A DNA stretch of 40,068 bases from Fibrobacter sp. (GTDB taxonomy: Bacteria; Fibrobacterota; Fibrobacteria; Fibrobacterales; Fibrobacteraceae): contig JAKSIF010000024.1 in NCBI GenBank assembly GCA_024398965.1, positions 1-40,068 of the forward strand, given 5' to 3'. The first letter of the stretch is position 1; every line of letters begins with the position of its first letter. Shown piece by piece: positions 6,835 through 14,592 of the stretch. The position numbers were made by a program, and so were the translations under genes. The notes under the pieces were generated by a model that saw only the letters and a program-made list of their open reading frames with translations, did not search any database and had not been told where the DNA came from.

Positions 6835-8459
6835 TGAAATCTATGACAAAAATCCTTACTGTACTTCTCCTCGTATTTGGCATTGCCTTTGCTTGGAGTG
6901 CCCCTGCCGAAGGCACTGTTGCCCCGAACAAGAAACTGTATGATTTCAACTTCGTCGATATGGACTACGAAGCGGTGTTCCGCTCTGTTTCCATCATTGC
7001 CGGTGTGGATATCCTTATGGCTCCCGATGTAAAGGGTAAGATCAGCCTTCGCGTGACCAAGAAAACTTGGCAGGAAACCCTGGATATTATTTGTAACATG
7101 AATGACCTCACCTGGGTTATTCAGGACAAGTACATTACCATCCAGCGTTTGGCTTCTTACCAGGCTAAGCAAAAGAAGATTGCCGATGAAGAAGCTCAGG
7201 CTGAGCAGAATGCTCCCTTGGTCCGTAAGAATTTCCCCATCCATCATGCAAAGGCCGATGAACTTATCAAGGTCCTGGAAAGCATGAAGTCTGGCCGCGG
7301 TCGTATTACCTCTGTGGAACGCACCAATTCCATTATCGTGTACGATACCGAAGCTAAGATCGAACAGATGGAAAATGCTCTTGAAGAACTTGATGTGGAA
7401 ACCCTCCAGATCATGATTACTGCAAAGCTGGTTGTTGTCAATAGCGAACGTGCCCGCGAACTGGGTGTGGACTGGACTGCAACTATGGGTAACACAGCCC
7501 TTACTCCGGGTACCGCAGCTGCCGCAACGGGTAGTGCTGCTGGCGCAACCCGTACCAGTGCTGTTGTGCAATCCTTCCCGGGCGGCGGCAAGTCTCCTGC
7601 AGTGGGTAACGCACAGACTGCTGTTACCGCAAGCCTCTTGGATAACAATCTCCAGATTGCCATCAGTAACTTGATGGGTGATGCCTCCACTGAAGTTCTT
7701 GCCAGCCCCCAGGTTTCTACCTTGGACAATACCGAAGCCAAGGTGTTCATGGGTGACAAGGTTTCTATCCGCGTGATCGATGACAGTGGTGAATCTTCTA
7801 CTCAGATGGTAGAAACCGGTATTAAGCTGACAGTGACTCCCCATGTTTCCGGAGACAACCGCATTATGTTGGATCTCCATCCGGAAAACAACTCCTACGA
7901 CTATGACTCCAAGGGCGAAATCGTAATCAGCACCCAGGAAGCACAGACCAAGGTTGTTGTAGCAGATGGTGAAACTGTTGTGATTGGTGGTCTTACCCGT
8001 AACGAAACCCAGGAATCCGAAAGTGGTATCCCGTTCCTGAAGGATATTCCGCTGCTTGGCAACCTCTTCAAGTACTCTCGTAAGTCTGTGGTGAAGAAGG
8101 ACCTGGTCATCTTCGTGACTCCGCGTATCATTCGTAACTACATGGGTAACATTGAAGTTTCTGAACCGACTCGCGAAGCTTCTAGCAAGGACGCTCCCGA
8201 AGCCAAGAAGGTCGAGGCAGCTCCTGAAGCCAAGCCTGTTGAAGCCGCCCCTGCTGCACAGCAGGAAACTGCTCCGGTGGAACAGGCTCCCGCAGAAAAG
8301 GCAGAACCTGCTCCGCAGCCTGCTGCAGAACCGGCTCCGGTTGCACAGCCTGTAGAACCCGCTCCGGTCGCACAGCCCGTTGAGGAAACTCCGGTAGAAC
8401 AGGCTCCCGCAGTGGAAACTCCGGCAGAAGCTCCTGCTGGCGATGACTACGACTGGTAA
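6834..8459 (+). CDS. pilQ: Type IV pilus secretin PilQ, compact form with Pro/Ala/Glu tail
   Basis: Outer-membrane secretin of about 541 residues. After a signal peptide (about 1-24) comes an STN-type N0 domain (about 35-100, DYEAVFRSVSIIAGVDILM), an N1/KH-like domain (about 120-195) and the secretin core (about 200-440). The core contains VLASPQVSTLDN, GIKLTVTPHV and the VIGGLTRNE...GIPFLKDIPLLGNLF signature. No AMIN domain precedes N0. About 100 residues of Pro/Ala/Glu/Val-rich low-complexity sequence follow the core, ending GDDYDW, in place of a recognisable pilotin-binding domain. The upstream TGA overlaps this ATG; an in-frame GTG lies one codon earlier (6831) and ATG 6843 is also possible. 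It is the last gene of the operon. Confidence 0.92.
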   Translation: MKSMTKILTVLLLVFGIAFAWSAPAEGTVAPNKKLYDFNFVDMDYEAVFRSVSIIAGVDILMAPDVKGKISLRVTKKTWQETLDIICNMNDLTWVIQDKYITIQRLASYQAKQKKIADEEAQAEQNAPLVRKNFPIHHAKADELIKVLESMKSGRGRITSVERTNSIIVYDTEAKIEQMENALEELDVETLQIMITAKLVVVNSERARELGVDWTATMGNTALTPGTAAAATGSAAGATRTSAVVQSFPGGGKSPAVGNAQTAVTASLLDNNLQIAISNLMGDASTEVLASPQVSTLDNTEAKVFMGDKVSIRVIDDSGESSTQMVETGIKLTVTPHVSGDNRIMLDLHPENNSYDYDSKGEIVISTQEAQTKVVVADGETVVIGGLTRNETQESESGIPFLKDIPLLGNLFKYSRKSVVKKDLVIFVTPRIIRNYMGNIEVSEPTREASSKDAPEAKKVEAAPEAKPVEAAPAAQQETAPVEQAPAEKAEPAPQPAAEPAPVAQPVEPAPVAQPVEETPVEQAPAVETPAEAPAGDDYDW

Positions 8460-8478
8460 TTTTGTCTAACCAAATTTT

Positions 8479-8533
8479 AAAAGGCTCCGCTGTGGCGGGG
8501 CCATACAGGGCGCCGCGAACGCGGGGCCTTTTT
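8479..8533 (+). terminator. Rho-independent terminator after pilQ
   Basis: The outer arms AAAAGGCTCCGC (8479-8490) and GCGGGGCCTTTT (8521-8532) pair over 12 bases with one G-T wobble and run into a five-T tract. Two smaller GC hairpins can form inside or compete: GGCTCCGC with GCGGGGCC (8483-8502), and GGCGCCGCG with CGCGGGGCC (about 8509-8528). It lies 20 bases after the pilQ stop. Confidence 0.75.
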
Positions 8534-8622
8534 GATATCTGGATGTTCTTGAAATACAGACTTGAGCTAATGCTGCGGCGAGAAACTCTTGTCGCGGCAA
8601 ATGGATTTGTCTTGAACTGGAA

Positions 8623-9603
8623 TTAACGCACTACTAGGGCGGCAAGGGCTAGCTCCAGACTTGTGGCGGTCCACTTGCTGGATTTTAGCTCGTAGTTGAG
8701 GTCGGCCAGTCTGCGAATGACGCGGACCAGTACGGCCTTGTTCCAACGGCGGCAGCATTCCGCGGCGTTGCCCTGCTTGCAGAACATGTAGTAGTTGGCG
8801 CCAATCTGCTTGCAGACTTCCTCATGGTTGGTGCCCTTGGCGGCCAATGTCATGAAGTTCAGCAGGGAGATGGCGTGCTTGTAGAGTTGGCTTGTGATGA
8901 GGATGCCCGAGGTTACGGGATCTTCTTTACTGCCATAGATGATGTCGTGAATCTTGCGGGTATAGCCTACGGCGTCGCGCATGCCAAAGAAGTTCAATAC
9001 TTCGTAGGGCGGAATTTCACGGCGGGGCATGACCATGGTCTTTACAAGGTCATAGGTAATCTTGTTGCAGTCTGGCGAATAGAGTAGTGCCTTTTCGACT
9101 TCTTCACAGACCAGCTTTGTGTCGGTGCCAAGAGCGTCGGCAAGGTACTGGCAGGCGGCTGGTTCGATGGGCTTCTGGAAAAATCCCGGAATGTTTGAGG
9201 CAATCCAGTCGTGCATCTTGTACTGCTTAGGCTCTTCGTACTTCTCGACCTTGCCGACCTTGGGGAGAATCTTGTAAAGTTCCGAGGTGGCTCGAAGTTC
9301 ATCGAAGTCCAGCAGCAGCTTGCAGTCGGGGGCGTCCTTGAGCCAGCGGGCCAAGGCCTTGGATTCTTCAGCCTTCATGGCATCGGCCCTACGGACCACC
9401 ACCGCCTGTTCCGGAGCAAACATGGATACGGATCCGCAACTCTCCATAATCAATCCTGCTACAGAGGGGATGTTGGTGTCGGATGCGTAAATAATCTGCT
9501 TGGCCAGCGGGTCGTCCTTGTTCGCGCCAAGAGCGTCAGATAGAAACTTCTCTACCTGACGATCCTTGGAGAACTTGTCTTTACCGATGAGGGCTAGAAT
9601 CAT
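8623..9603 (-). CDS. holA: DNA polymerase III delta subunit (clamp-loader wrench)
   Basis: This 326-residue protein matches the delta subunit in length and layout. It opens with ILALIGKDKFSKDRQVEKFL, has an N-terminal P-loop-like domain without a working Walker motif, a hydrophobic helical lid region, and the C-terminal collar helices with the NFMTLAAKG and CCRRWNKAVLVRVIRRLADLN segments. Delta opens the beta sliding clamp during loading at replication primers. It follows greA by 22 bases on the same strand and is probably cotranscribed with it. The sequence is divergent, as is usual for delta. Confidence 0.8.
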   Translation of the reverse strand: MILALIGKDKFSKDRQVEKFLSDALGANKDDPLAKQIIYASDTNIPSVAGLIMESCGSVSMFAPEQAVVVRRADAMKAEESKALARWLKDAPDCKLLLDFDELRATSELYKILPKVGKVEKYEEPKQYKMHDWIASNIPGFFQKPIEPAACQYLADALGTDTKLVCEEVEKALLYSPDCNKITYDLVKTMVMPRREIPPYEVLNFFGMRDAVGYTRKIHDIIYGSKEDPVTSGILITSQLYKHAISLLNFMTLAAKGTNHEEVCKQIGANYYMFCKQGNAAECCRRWNKAVLVRVIRRLADLNYELKSSKWTATSLELALAALVVR

Positions 9604-9625
9604 AGAGCTTTGAAAAAGCTACGGA

Positions 9626-10090
9626 TTACTTGAAGTCGACGATTTCGAACTTGTTGGTGCCCTTGGGGGTTACAACTTCTACGATTTCGCCTTTCTTCTT
9701 GCCCATGAAAGCAGAACCCATGGGGCTCTTGAAACTGATCTTGCCATTCATGGGATCGACGCCTTCGGGGCTTACCAGCTGGTAAACGACCTCGCGCTTG
9801 GTAGCCAGGTTCTTTGCTGTAACGGTGGCGCCAAAACGGATGGTGTCGGAATTAGTATCGAATTCAACGATAATGGAGTTGGAAATCTGGTCTTCCAGCT
9901 TGGGAAGTTCCATATCAATATGAGCCAGCATTTCCTTGGCTGCATGATATTCTGCATTTTCGCTTAAGTCGCCCTGCTTGCGGGCTTCTTCCATTTCGTC
10001 TACAACGCGGGGACGTTCAATCTTCTTGAGGAAGTTGTAACGTTCAACCAGCTTATCAAAAGTTTCTTTAGTACAGGGTGTTTTTGCCAT
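9626..10090 (-). CDS. greA: Transcription elongation factor GreA
   Basis: This 154-residue protein has the GreA N-terminal coiled coil (about 1-75), including ARKQGDLSENAEYHAAKE with the tip acidic residues (D-L-S-E-N). The C-terminal FKBP-like domain (about 80-154) contains SPMGSAFMGKKKGE. GreA enters the RNA polymerase secondary channel and stimulates cleavage of backtracked transcripts. The length is standard. It is the first gene of a probable greA-holA unit and is divergent from argJ across a gap of about 100 bases. Confidence 0.95.
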   Translation of the reverse strand: MAKTPCTKETFDKLVERYNFLKKIERPRVVDEMEEARKQGDLSENAEYHAAKEMLAHIDMELPKLEDQISNSIIVEFDTNSDTIRFGATVTAKNLATKREVVYQLVSPEGVDPMNGKISFKSPMGSAFMGKKKGEIVEVVTPKGTNKFEIVDFK

Positions 10091-10133
10091 GCCTTTAAGT
10101 TAGAATTTTTTTTATGGACAAGCCAAAGAATAA

Positions 10134-10162
10134 TGGTGCAAAGGGTCTTTTTTTGTTATAAT
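10134..10162 (+). promoter_or_regulatory. Possible argJ promoter
   Basis: A perfect -10 hexamer TATAAT lies at 10157-10162, 29 bases before the argJ ATG. At the right spacing (10134-10139) the sequence is TGGTGC, a weak -35 element, so the call rests mainly on the -10. It lies in the divergent greA-argJ gap. Confidence 0.4.
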
Positions 10163-10191
10163 TTAACGTGAAGAAAACAATAGGAGACACT

Positions 10192-11409
10192 ATGTATACT
10201 GTGTTGGAAAAAGGTGGCGTTTGCTCCCCCAAGGGCTTTACCGCCTGTGGTATCCGCGCTGGCATCAAGGCCAGTGGTAATGATGATATGGCTCTTCTCA
10301 AGAGCGAAAAGGCTGCTCGTTGCTTTGCCGTGTTTACAACGAACAAGGTAAAGGCTGCCCCGGTGCTTTATGACAAGGCAGCCTTGGAACACGCACACTT
10401 TGCTACCGCTGTTGTCGTAAATAGCGGTAACGCCAATGCCTGCACTGGTGAACAGGGTTACAAGGATGCCGAACGCATGGCCACCTTGACCGAAGAAGCC
10501 TTGGGCCTTACTCCCAAGAGCGTTCTGGTTTGCAGCACCGGTGTGATTGGTCACCTGATGCCCATGGACAAGATCGAAGCAGGCATTCCTCGTTTGGTTG
10601 CTGGCCTCCATGCAGATGCTTCTGAAGAATTTGGTCGTGCCATCTTGACTACGGATTTGGTCCTCAAGTCCCACGCTGTTGAAATCCAGACCGAGAAGGG
10701 TGTGGTGACCATCGGTGGCGCCTGCAAGGGTAGCGGTATGATTCACCCCAACATGGCTACCATGCTGGCTTTCATTACTACAGACCTTGCACTGCCTATT
10801 GATTTCTTTGCTGAATTCCGCGCCAACATTGCGGACTCCTTCAACGCCATTACCGTTGATGGCGATACCAGCACCAACGACACCTGCATCCTTTTGGCAA
10901 ACGGCATGAGCGGTCTTCGTTACGAAGATCTTAGCCTGTCTGAACAGGGTGAATTCCGCGCAGCCCTGATGCTTGTGATGAAGTCTCTGGCCAAGGACAT
11001 TGTCCGCGACGGTGAAGGTGCTACCAAGCTCATTGAACTTTGCATCGAAAAGGCTGAAAGTCACGAAGAAGCCTTGAAGATGGCTCGCTTTATCGGTACC
11101 AGTAACTTGGCCAAGTGCGCAATGTTCGGTCAGGATCCTAACTGGGGCCGTATCCTTAGCAGCGCTGGTTCCAGCGGCTGCAACATGGTTGCCGAACATA
11201 CCGATCTTTACTTTGGTGATGTCCAGGTTCTTGAAGGCGGCCGTCCGGTGCAGCTTACCAAGGAACAGACCGATGCTCTCCATGCTGTTGTTCGTCAGCG
11301 CGAATACAAGGTGACCTTGGTTCTTAACATTGGTCATGCTAGCGCCAGCGCATTCACTTGCGACCTGAGCTATGACTACGTGAAGATCAACGCTGAATAC
11401 ACAACCTAG
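10192..11409 (+). CDS. argJ: Bifunctional ornithine acetyltransferase / N-acetylglutamate synthase
   Basis: This protein of about 405 residues is a typical ArgJ. The self-cleavage site is visible in HPNMATMLAFI, where the Thr of A-T-M becomes the N-terminal nucleophile of the beta chain. The GACKGSGMIHP segment precedes it, and the conserved FGQDPNWGRI and VDGDTSTNDT motifs follow. The enzyme recycles the acetyl group between N-acetylornithine and glutamate in arginine synthesis. The ATG at 10192 is preferred because AGGAG (10182-10186) sits five bases upstream; an in-frame GTG at 10168 would give eight extra residues. No other arg gene is adjacent. Whether it is mono- or bifunctional cannot be told from sequence alone. 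Confidence 0.95.
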   Translation: MYTVLEKGGVCSPKGFTACGIRAGIKASGNDDMALLKSEKAARCFAVFTTNKVKAAPVLYDKAALEHAHFATAVVVNSGNANACTGEQGYKDAERMATLTEEALGLTPKSVLVCSTGVIGHLMPMDKIEAGIPRLVAGLHADASEEFGRAILTTDLVLKSHAVEIQTEKGVVTIGGACKGSGMIHPNMATMLAFITTDLALPIDFFAEFRANIADSFNAITVDGDTSTNDTCILLANGMSGLRYEDLSLSEQGEFRAALMLVMKSLAKDIVRDGEGATKLIELCIEKAESHEEALKMARFIGTSNLAKCAMFGQDPNWGRILSSAGSSGCNMVAEHTDLYFGDVQVLEGGRPVQLTKEQTDALHAVVRQREYKVTLVLNIGHASASAFTCDLSYDYVKINAEYTT

Positions 11410-11440
11410 TATAAAGGTTATAGGTTAAAGATTAAAGGAT

Positions 11441-11473
11441 AAAAAAAGGGAGTTCCGTTTGGAACTCCTTTTT
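11441..11473. terminator. Bidirectional terminator between argJ and the convergent FISUMP gene
   Basis: A perfect 8-bp stem GGAGTTCC (11449-11456) and GGAACTCC (11461-11468) with loop GTTT is flanked by a seven-A run on the left and five T on the right. It can therefore terminate argJ on the plus strand and the minus-strand gene ending at 11519. Confidence 0.88.
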
Positions 11474-11518
11474 CTGTGCGAGAAAGATTCGCGGGCTGCG
11501 ACTTGGGCTGGCTTCGAC

Positions 11519-12448
11519 TTAGTCCTTGATGCAGCGGAGGCTTGCTCCGTGCTGGGGATTGAACTTCTCGAACTTGGCAATGTCCTTGTCGTGGTAGAAT
11601 ACCAGAACTTCGCCGTTGTCGACCCAGAAGTAAGCCTTCTGGCCGGCTCCTTCGAACTTACGTTCCTTCAGGGGAACGTCGCTCTTGGCGAAGTGACCTC
11701 CACCGGCCTTGGCGCCGAAGCCCAGTTCGTCCTTGCCGTTGCCGAAAATGCCTGTGCCCTTGAGCGGGTCCCAGCCATAGCCGGCCTTAAGTGCAATGCC
11801 CGGCTTGCTGTCTACGCTGGCGTAAGTCAGGAGAACTTCCCAGTCGTGCTTGGTGGGCATGTGGAAACCTTCAAGGCATGCCTTCTTTGCGTTTTCGAAA
11901 TCGTAGAGACGTCCCCAGTGGTTGCACTGGGCGCAGACGGAACCGCTTGCTGTTGCGTAGTTCATGTTTTCTGCGATCCACAGCTGGGCTCCAATGCGGA
12001 TCCATTCGTAGGAGAATCCATCACGGGGGTCCTTGTAGCTGCCGCTAGTTTCTGGTTCGCCGTTTTCGTTGAAGTATTCACCGAAGGCAATCTGCTTATT
12101 CTGCTTGTACTGCAGTTTGCTGGAAACCTTGCCGTTCTTGTGATAGAAGGTTACAGGACCTTCGATGTAGCCGTCTTCGTAGGTGTATTCCGCCTTGATG
12201 GATCCGTCGTCGTAGTATTCCTTGGAAATACCCTGACGGCGATCATTTTCGTAGGTGGATTCCCTCTTCATGTTGCCGTTTTCGTAGTATTCCTTTTCGG
12301 AGCCTTGCTTCTTGTCCTTGACGTAGGTGGCCTCGGAACGGATTTGACCACTGGGGTACTTTTCAACACGGATGTCTTCACAACCGGTGAGGGCTGCCAC
12401 AAGGGCGAATCCTGCAATGAATGCGGAAATTTTAATTGACTTGTTCAT
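11519..12448 (-). CDS. Lipoprotein with MORN-type repeats and C-terminal FISUMP domain
   Basis: This 309-residue protein begins with a signal peptide and lipobox (LTGC, Cys about 23). Residues about 28-140 hold five or so MORN-2-like (YwqK-type) repeats of the form EYYENGNMKRESTY. The C-terminal half (about 148-309) is a FISUMP domain: IGAQLWIAENMNY, GRLYDFENAKKAC, GFHMPTKHDWEVL and a final RCIKD. Shine-Dalgarno AGAGGAAG precedes the ATG. FISUMP domains are abundant on Fibrobacter surface proteins and their function is not established. The MORN-type repeats suggest protein or envelope contact, not catalysis. It probably sits on the envelope surface or in the periplasm. The gene downstream of it is convergent argJ. 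Confidence 0.88.
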   Translation of the reverse strand: MNKSIKISAFIAGFALVAALTGCEDIRVEKYPSGQIRSEATYVKDKKQGSEKEYYENGNMKRESTYENDRRQGISKEYYDDGSIKAEYTYEDGYIEGPVTFYHKNGKVSSKLQYKQNKQIAFGEYFNENGEPETSGSYKDPRDGFSYEWIRIGAQLWIAENMNYATASGSVCAQCNHWGRLYDFENAKKACLEGFHMPTKHDWEVLLTYASVDSKPGIALKAGYGWDPLKGTGIFGNGKDELGFGAKAGGGHFAKSDVPLKERKFEGAGQKAYFWVDNGEVLVFYHDKDIAKFEKFNPQHGASLRCIKD

Positions 12449-12497
12449 CTTATTCTTCCTCTTAACCTAATCCAAACGGTTTAATAGAAAAATCTGT

Positions 12498-13610
12498 CTA
12501 GAAGTGAATCTTGCCTGCGGTAGCCAGAAGGCCGATCATGTAGAGCATGCCGTCGTAGTAACGCCAGACTCTGCTGGGCACGGAAAGGGCAGCCAAGTCC
12601 TTGACGAAGGGCTTGACCAGTGCGTCGTCGGAAGACAGTACCTGAGTTGCTGCTGCGTTCATGGCGATAACGCCTGGCGTTGCGCTTCTGCCCGGCCTGG
12701 GGAAGTCAGAGCCGTCTACGGCGTAGTCTGCCAGGTAAGGCCTGCGGCTCTCGAAGAAGAACAACAGGCGTTCGCACATGGATTTTTCGACTTCGTCACC
12801 GCGGAACAGGGCATAGTCCAGACTCATGTTCATGGCGACGCGCCATGCGTCTCCGCTAAAGCAGTTACTTTCTGGATACCAGGGTGTTGCCCTGGGGGTT
12901 CCGTCGAATTCGGAATATTCGGAACAGAGCCCGGTGTCATAATGGGTGGCTTTCTTCAGGTACTCGATACTGTTCTTTGCGATGGTTAACCAGCTTTCGT
13001 CGCCGGTGGCTTCTGCAAAGGCTCGATAGAATGCGATGGTGTGATAGCTGGGATCGGTAAAGTCGTTGCCCTTTACGGGGGAGAATCGGACCATCAGTCG
13101 TTCAGGATCGAAGATGGGACCGACTTCGCCATTGTCCGGCTTGTGACGCAACCAATTGATGAGTTCGAGGGCTTCTTGCTTGAGTTCGGGGCGGCCGAAT
13201 TTTTCGGCGGCAATCAGCAGGGCCATGGCAAAGTATTCCTCGCCATCAGGAGCTGCACCCGGATCCATCATGGAAAAGTCAGTGGTGGAAACCTGCCAGG
13301 AGTAGTATCCCTGGTGTGGACCGTCGTTGTTTCTAAGGTAGCGCTTGGTGAAGTTCCAAAGCTTGTCAAACTGCTTTTCGTTACCGATGAGGGCTGTAAT
13401 GTACATGCCGTAGCTCATGCCCTCGGAGCGGATGTCGTCGTGTCCGATGTCTACGATGTAGGACATGTCGTCCGAGGCATCGAAACAGATTCGCTCGTCG
13501 ATGGGATCGCCTTCGAACAGCTTGCTATAGGCGTTTTGGATAAGCTGGTTGGCAAAGTTGGGGCCGTAGCCTGCCTCAACGAACATATCACGGGGTTGAA
13601 AACGATCCAT
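12498..13610 (-). CDS. GH8 reducing-end xylose-releasing exo-oligoxylanase (Rex-type)
   Basis: This 370-residue single-domain glycoside hydrolase family 8 protein has no signal peptide, so it should be cytoplasmic. Family landmarks run in order: DIRSEGMSYGM with the general acid Glu63; GYYSWQ; APDGEEYFAMAL; DPSYHTIAFYRAF; TGLCSEYSEFDGTP; FSGDAWRVAMN with the general base Asp254; and a C-terminal RYYDGMLYMIGLLATAGK. The spacing and the DPSYH and RYYD segments resemble the Rex subgroup (release of xylose from the reducing end of xylo-oligosaccharides) more than secreted GH8 endoglucanases. Shine-Dalgarno AAAGGA lies seven bases before ATG. It lies 49 bases upstream of the FISUMP lipoprotein gene on the same strand. 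Substrate is inferred from resemblance. Confidence 0.87.
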   Translation of the reverse strand: MDRFQPRDMFVEAGYGPNFANQLIQNAYSKLFEGDPIDERICFDASDDMSYIVDIGHDDIRSEGMSYGMYITALIGNEKQFDKLWNFTKRYLRNNDGPHQGYYSWQVSTTDFSMMDPGAAPDGEEYFAMALLIAAEKFGRPELKQEALELINWLRHKPDNGEVGPIFDPERLMVRFSPVKGNDFTDPSYHTIAFYRAFAEATGDESWLTIAKNSIEYLKKATHYDTGLCSEYSEFDGTPRATPWYPESNCFSGDAWRVAMNMSLDYALFRGDEVEKSMCERLLFFFESRRPYLADYAVDGSDFPRPGRSATPGVIAMNAAATQVLSSDDALVKPFVKDLAALSVPSRVWRYYDGMLYMIGLLATAGKIHF

Positions 13611-13631
13611 AGAAAAATCCTTTGAGTCTTA

Positions 13632-13659
13632 TTGGAAAACTCTCTATGCTAAGTATAAA
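13632..13659 (+). promoter_or_regulatory. Probable promoter of the flavoprotein/radical SAM pair
   Basis: TTGGAA (13632-13637), a 16-base spacer and TATAAA (13654-13659) precede a very strong Shine-Dalgarno (AGGAGGAGG, 13675-13683) before the ATG at 13690. It lies in the 79-base divergent gap with the GH8 gene. Confidence 0.5.
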
Positions 13660-13689
13660 TAAATTCGTATCTTTAGGAGGAGGTTTATT

Positions 13690-14559
13690 ATGGATGATAT
13701 GCTGATTTTAGGTTATGGTCCGGCAGGTGTTTCTGCCGCTCTCTATGGTTTGCGTTCTGGATTGGCTGTCCAGATGGTGGGTAAGGATGGCGGTGCCCTT
13801 GAAAAGGCTCATCTGATTGAAAATTATTATGGTTTGGAAAAGCCCTTGACAGGTTCTGAACTTCTGCAGGTAGGTAAAAAGCAGGCAGAAAGCCTGGGAG
13901 CCAAGATTGCCGAAGACGAAATTACGGACCTGATGTTTGATGGAACTGGTTTTGTGGCTACGGGTCTTAAGGGCGTGTATCGCGGCAAGGTTTGCATCAT
14001 GGCGACGGGCGCTGCCCGAAAAAAGCAGCCTCTTCCTGGTATGGCAGAGATGGAAGGCCATGGCGTAAGCTACTGTGCCGTTTGTGACGCCTTCTTCTAC
14101 CGACAGAAGAATGTGGCAGTGATGGGAAGTGGAGAATATGCTCTCCATGAGGCAACGGAACTTCTGCAGGTGGTTGGTAGCGTGACTTTGCTGACTAATG
14201 GAGCTCCCTTGACTGCGACTTTCCCGGAAACGGTAAAGATTGAAACGCGCAAGCTGAAGGGCTTGGTTGGTGAAGGAGCCTTTAAGGGTGTGCAGTTTGA
14301 AGACGGATCAGAAACTGCCTTTGATGGACTTTTTGTTGCCTTGGGCAGTGCCAACGCTACAGACCTGGCGCTTAAGGCGGGGGCAGCCTTTGACAATGGA
14401 AAACTTGTGCTGGATGACAATCTGATGTCTACGGTTCCGGGGCTTTTTGCGGCTGGGGACTGTACCGGTGGTGTGCTGCAGGTTTCTGTGGCGGTAGGCG
14501 AGGGTGCTGTTGCCGGCATGGCGGCCATCAAGTATCTGCGAGAAAATTGCAGGGACTAG
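13690..14559 (+). CDS. Thioredoxin-reductase-like FAD protein without the NADPH-phosphate motif
   Basis: This 289-residue flavoprotein has the thioredoxin reductase fold. The N-terminal FAD motif is GYGPAG (about 8-13). The redox-active pair is C129-A-V-C132 in SYCAVCDAFFYR. A second nucleotide-type loop GSGEYA lies at about 146-151, and the FAD-closing AAGDCTGG is near the C-terminus. Two features differ from standard TrxB: it is about 25 residues shorter, and the HRRxxxR motif that binds the NADPH 2'-phosphate is absent (SVTLLTNG in its place). Ferredoxin-linked and deeply rooted thioredoxin reductases lose the same motif, so NADPH should not be assumed as donor. A radical SAM gene follows by 33 bases. 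Confidence 0.85.
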   Translation: MDDMLILGYGPAGVSAALYGLRSGLAVQMVGKDGGALEKAHLIENYYGLEKPLTGSELLQVGKKQAESLGAKIAEDEITDLMFDGTGFVATGLKGVYRGKVCIMATGAARKKQPLPGMAEMEGHGVSYCAVCDAFFYRQKNVAVMGSGEYALHEATELLQVVGSVTLLTNGAPLTATFPETVKIETRKLKGLVGEGAFKGVQFEDGSETAFDGLFVALGSANATDLALKAGAAFDNGKLVLDDNLMSTVPGLFAAGDCTGGVLQVSVAVGEGAVAGMAAIKYLRENCRD

Positions 14560-14592
14560 TTGCTTGAAGGTTTGAACTGAATTTCTAGGCTA

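Noticed and set aside
11459-12439. Plus-strand frame of about 326 codons opposite the FISUMP lipoprotein
   Set aside because: The minus strand has a lipobox, a ribosome site and the FISUMP motifs; the plus frame begins inside the terminator.
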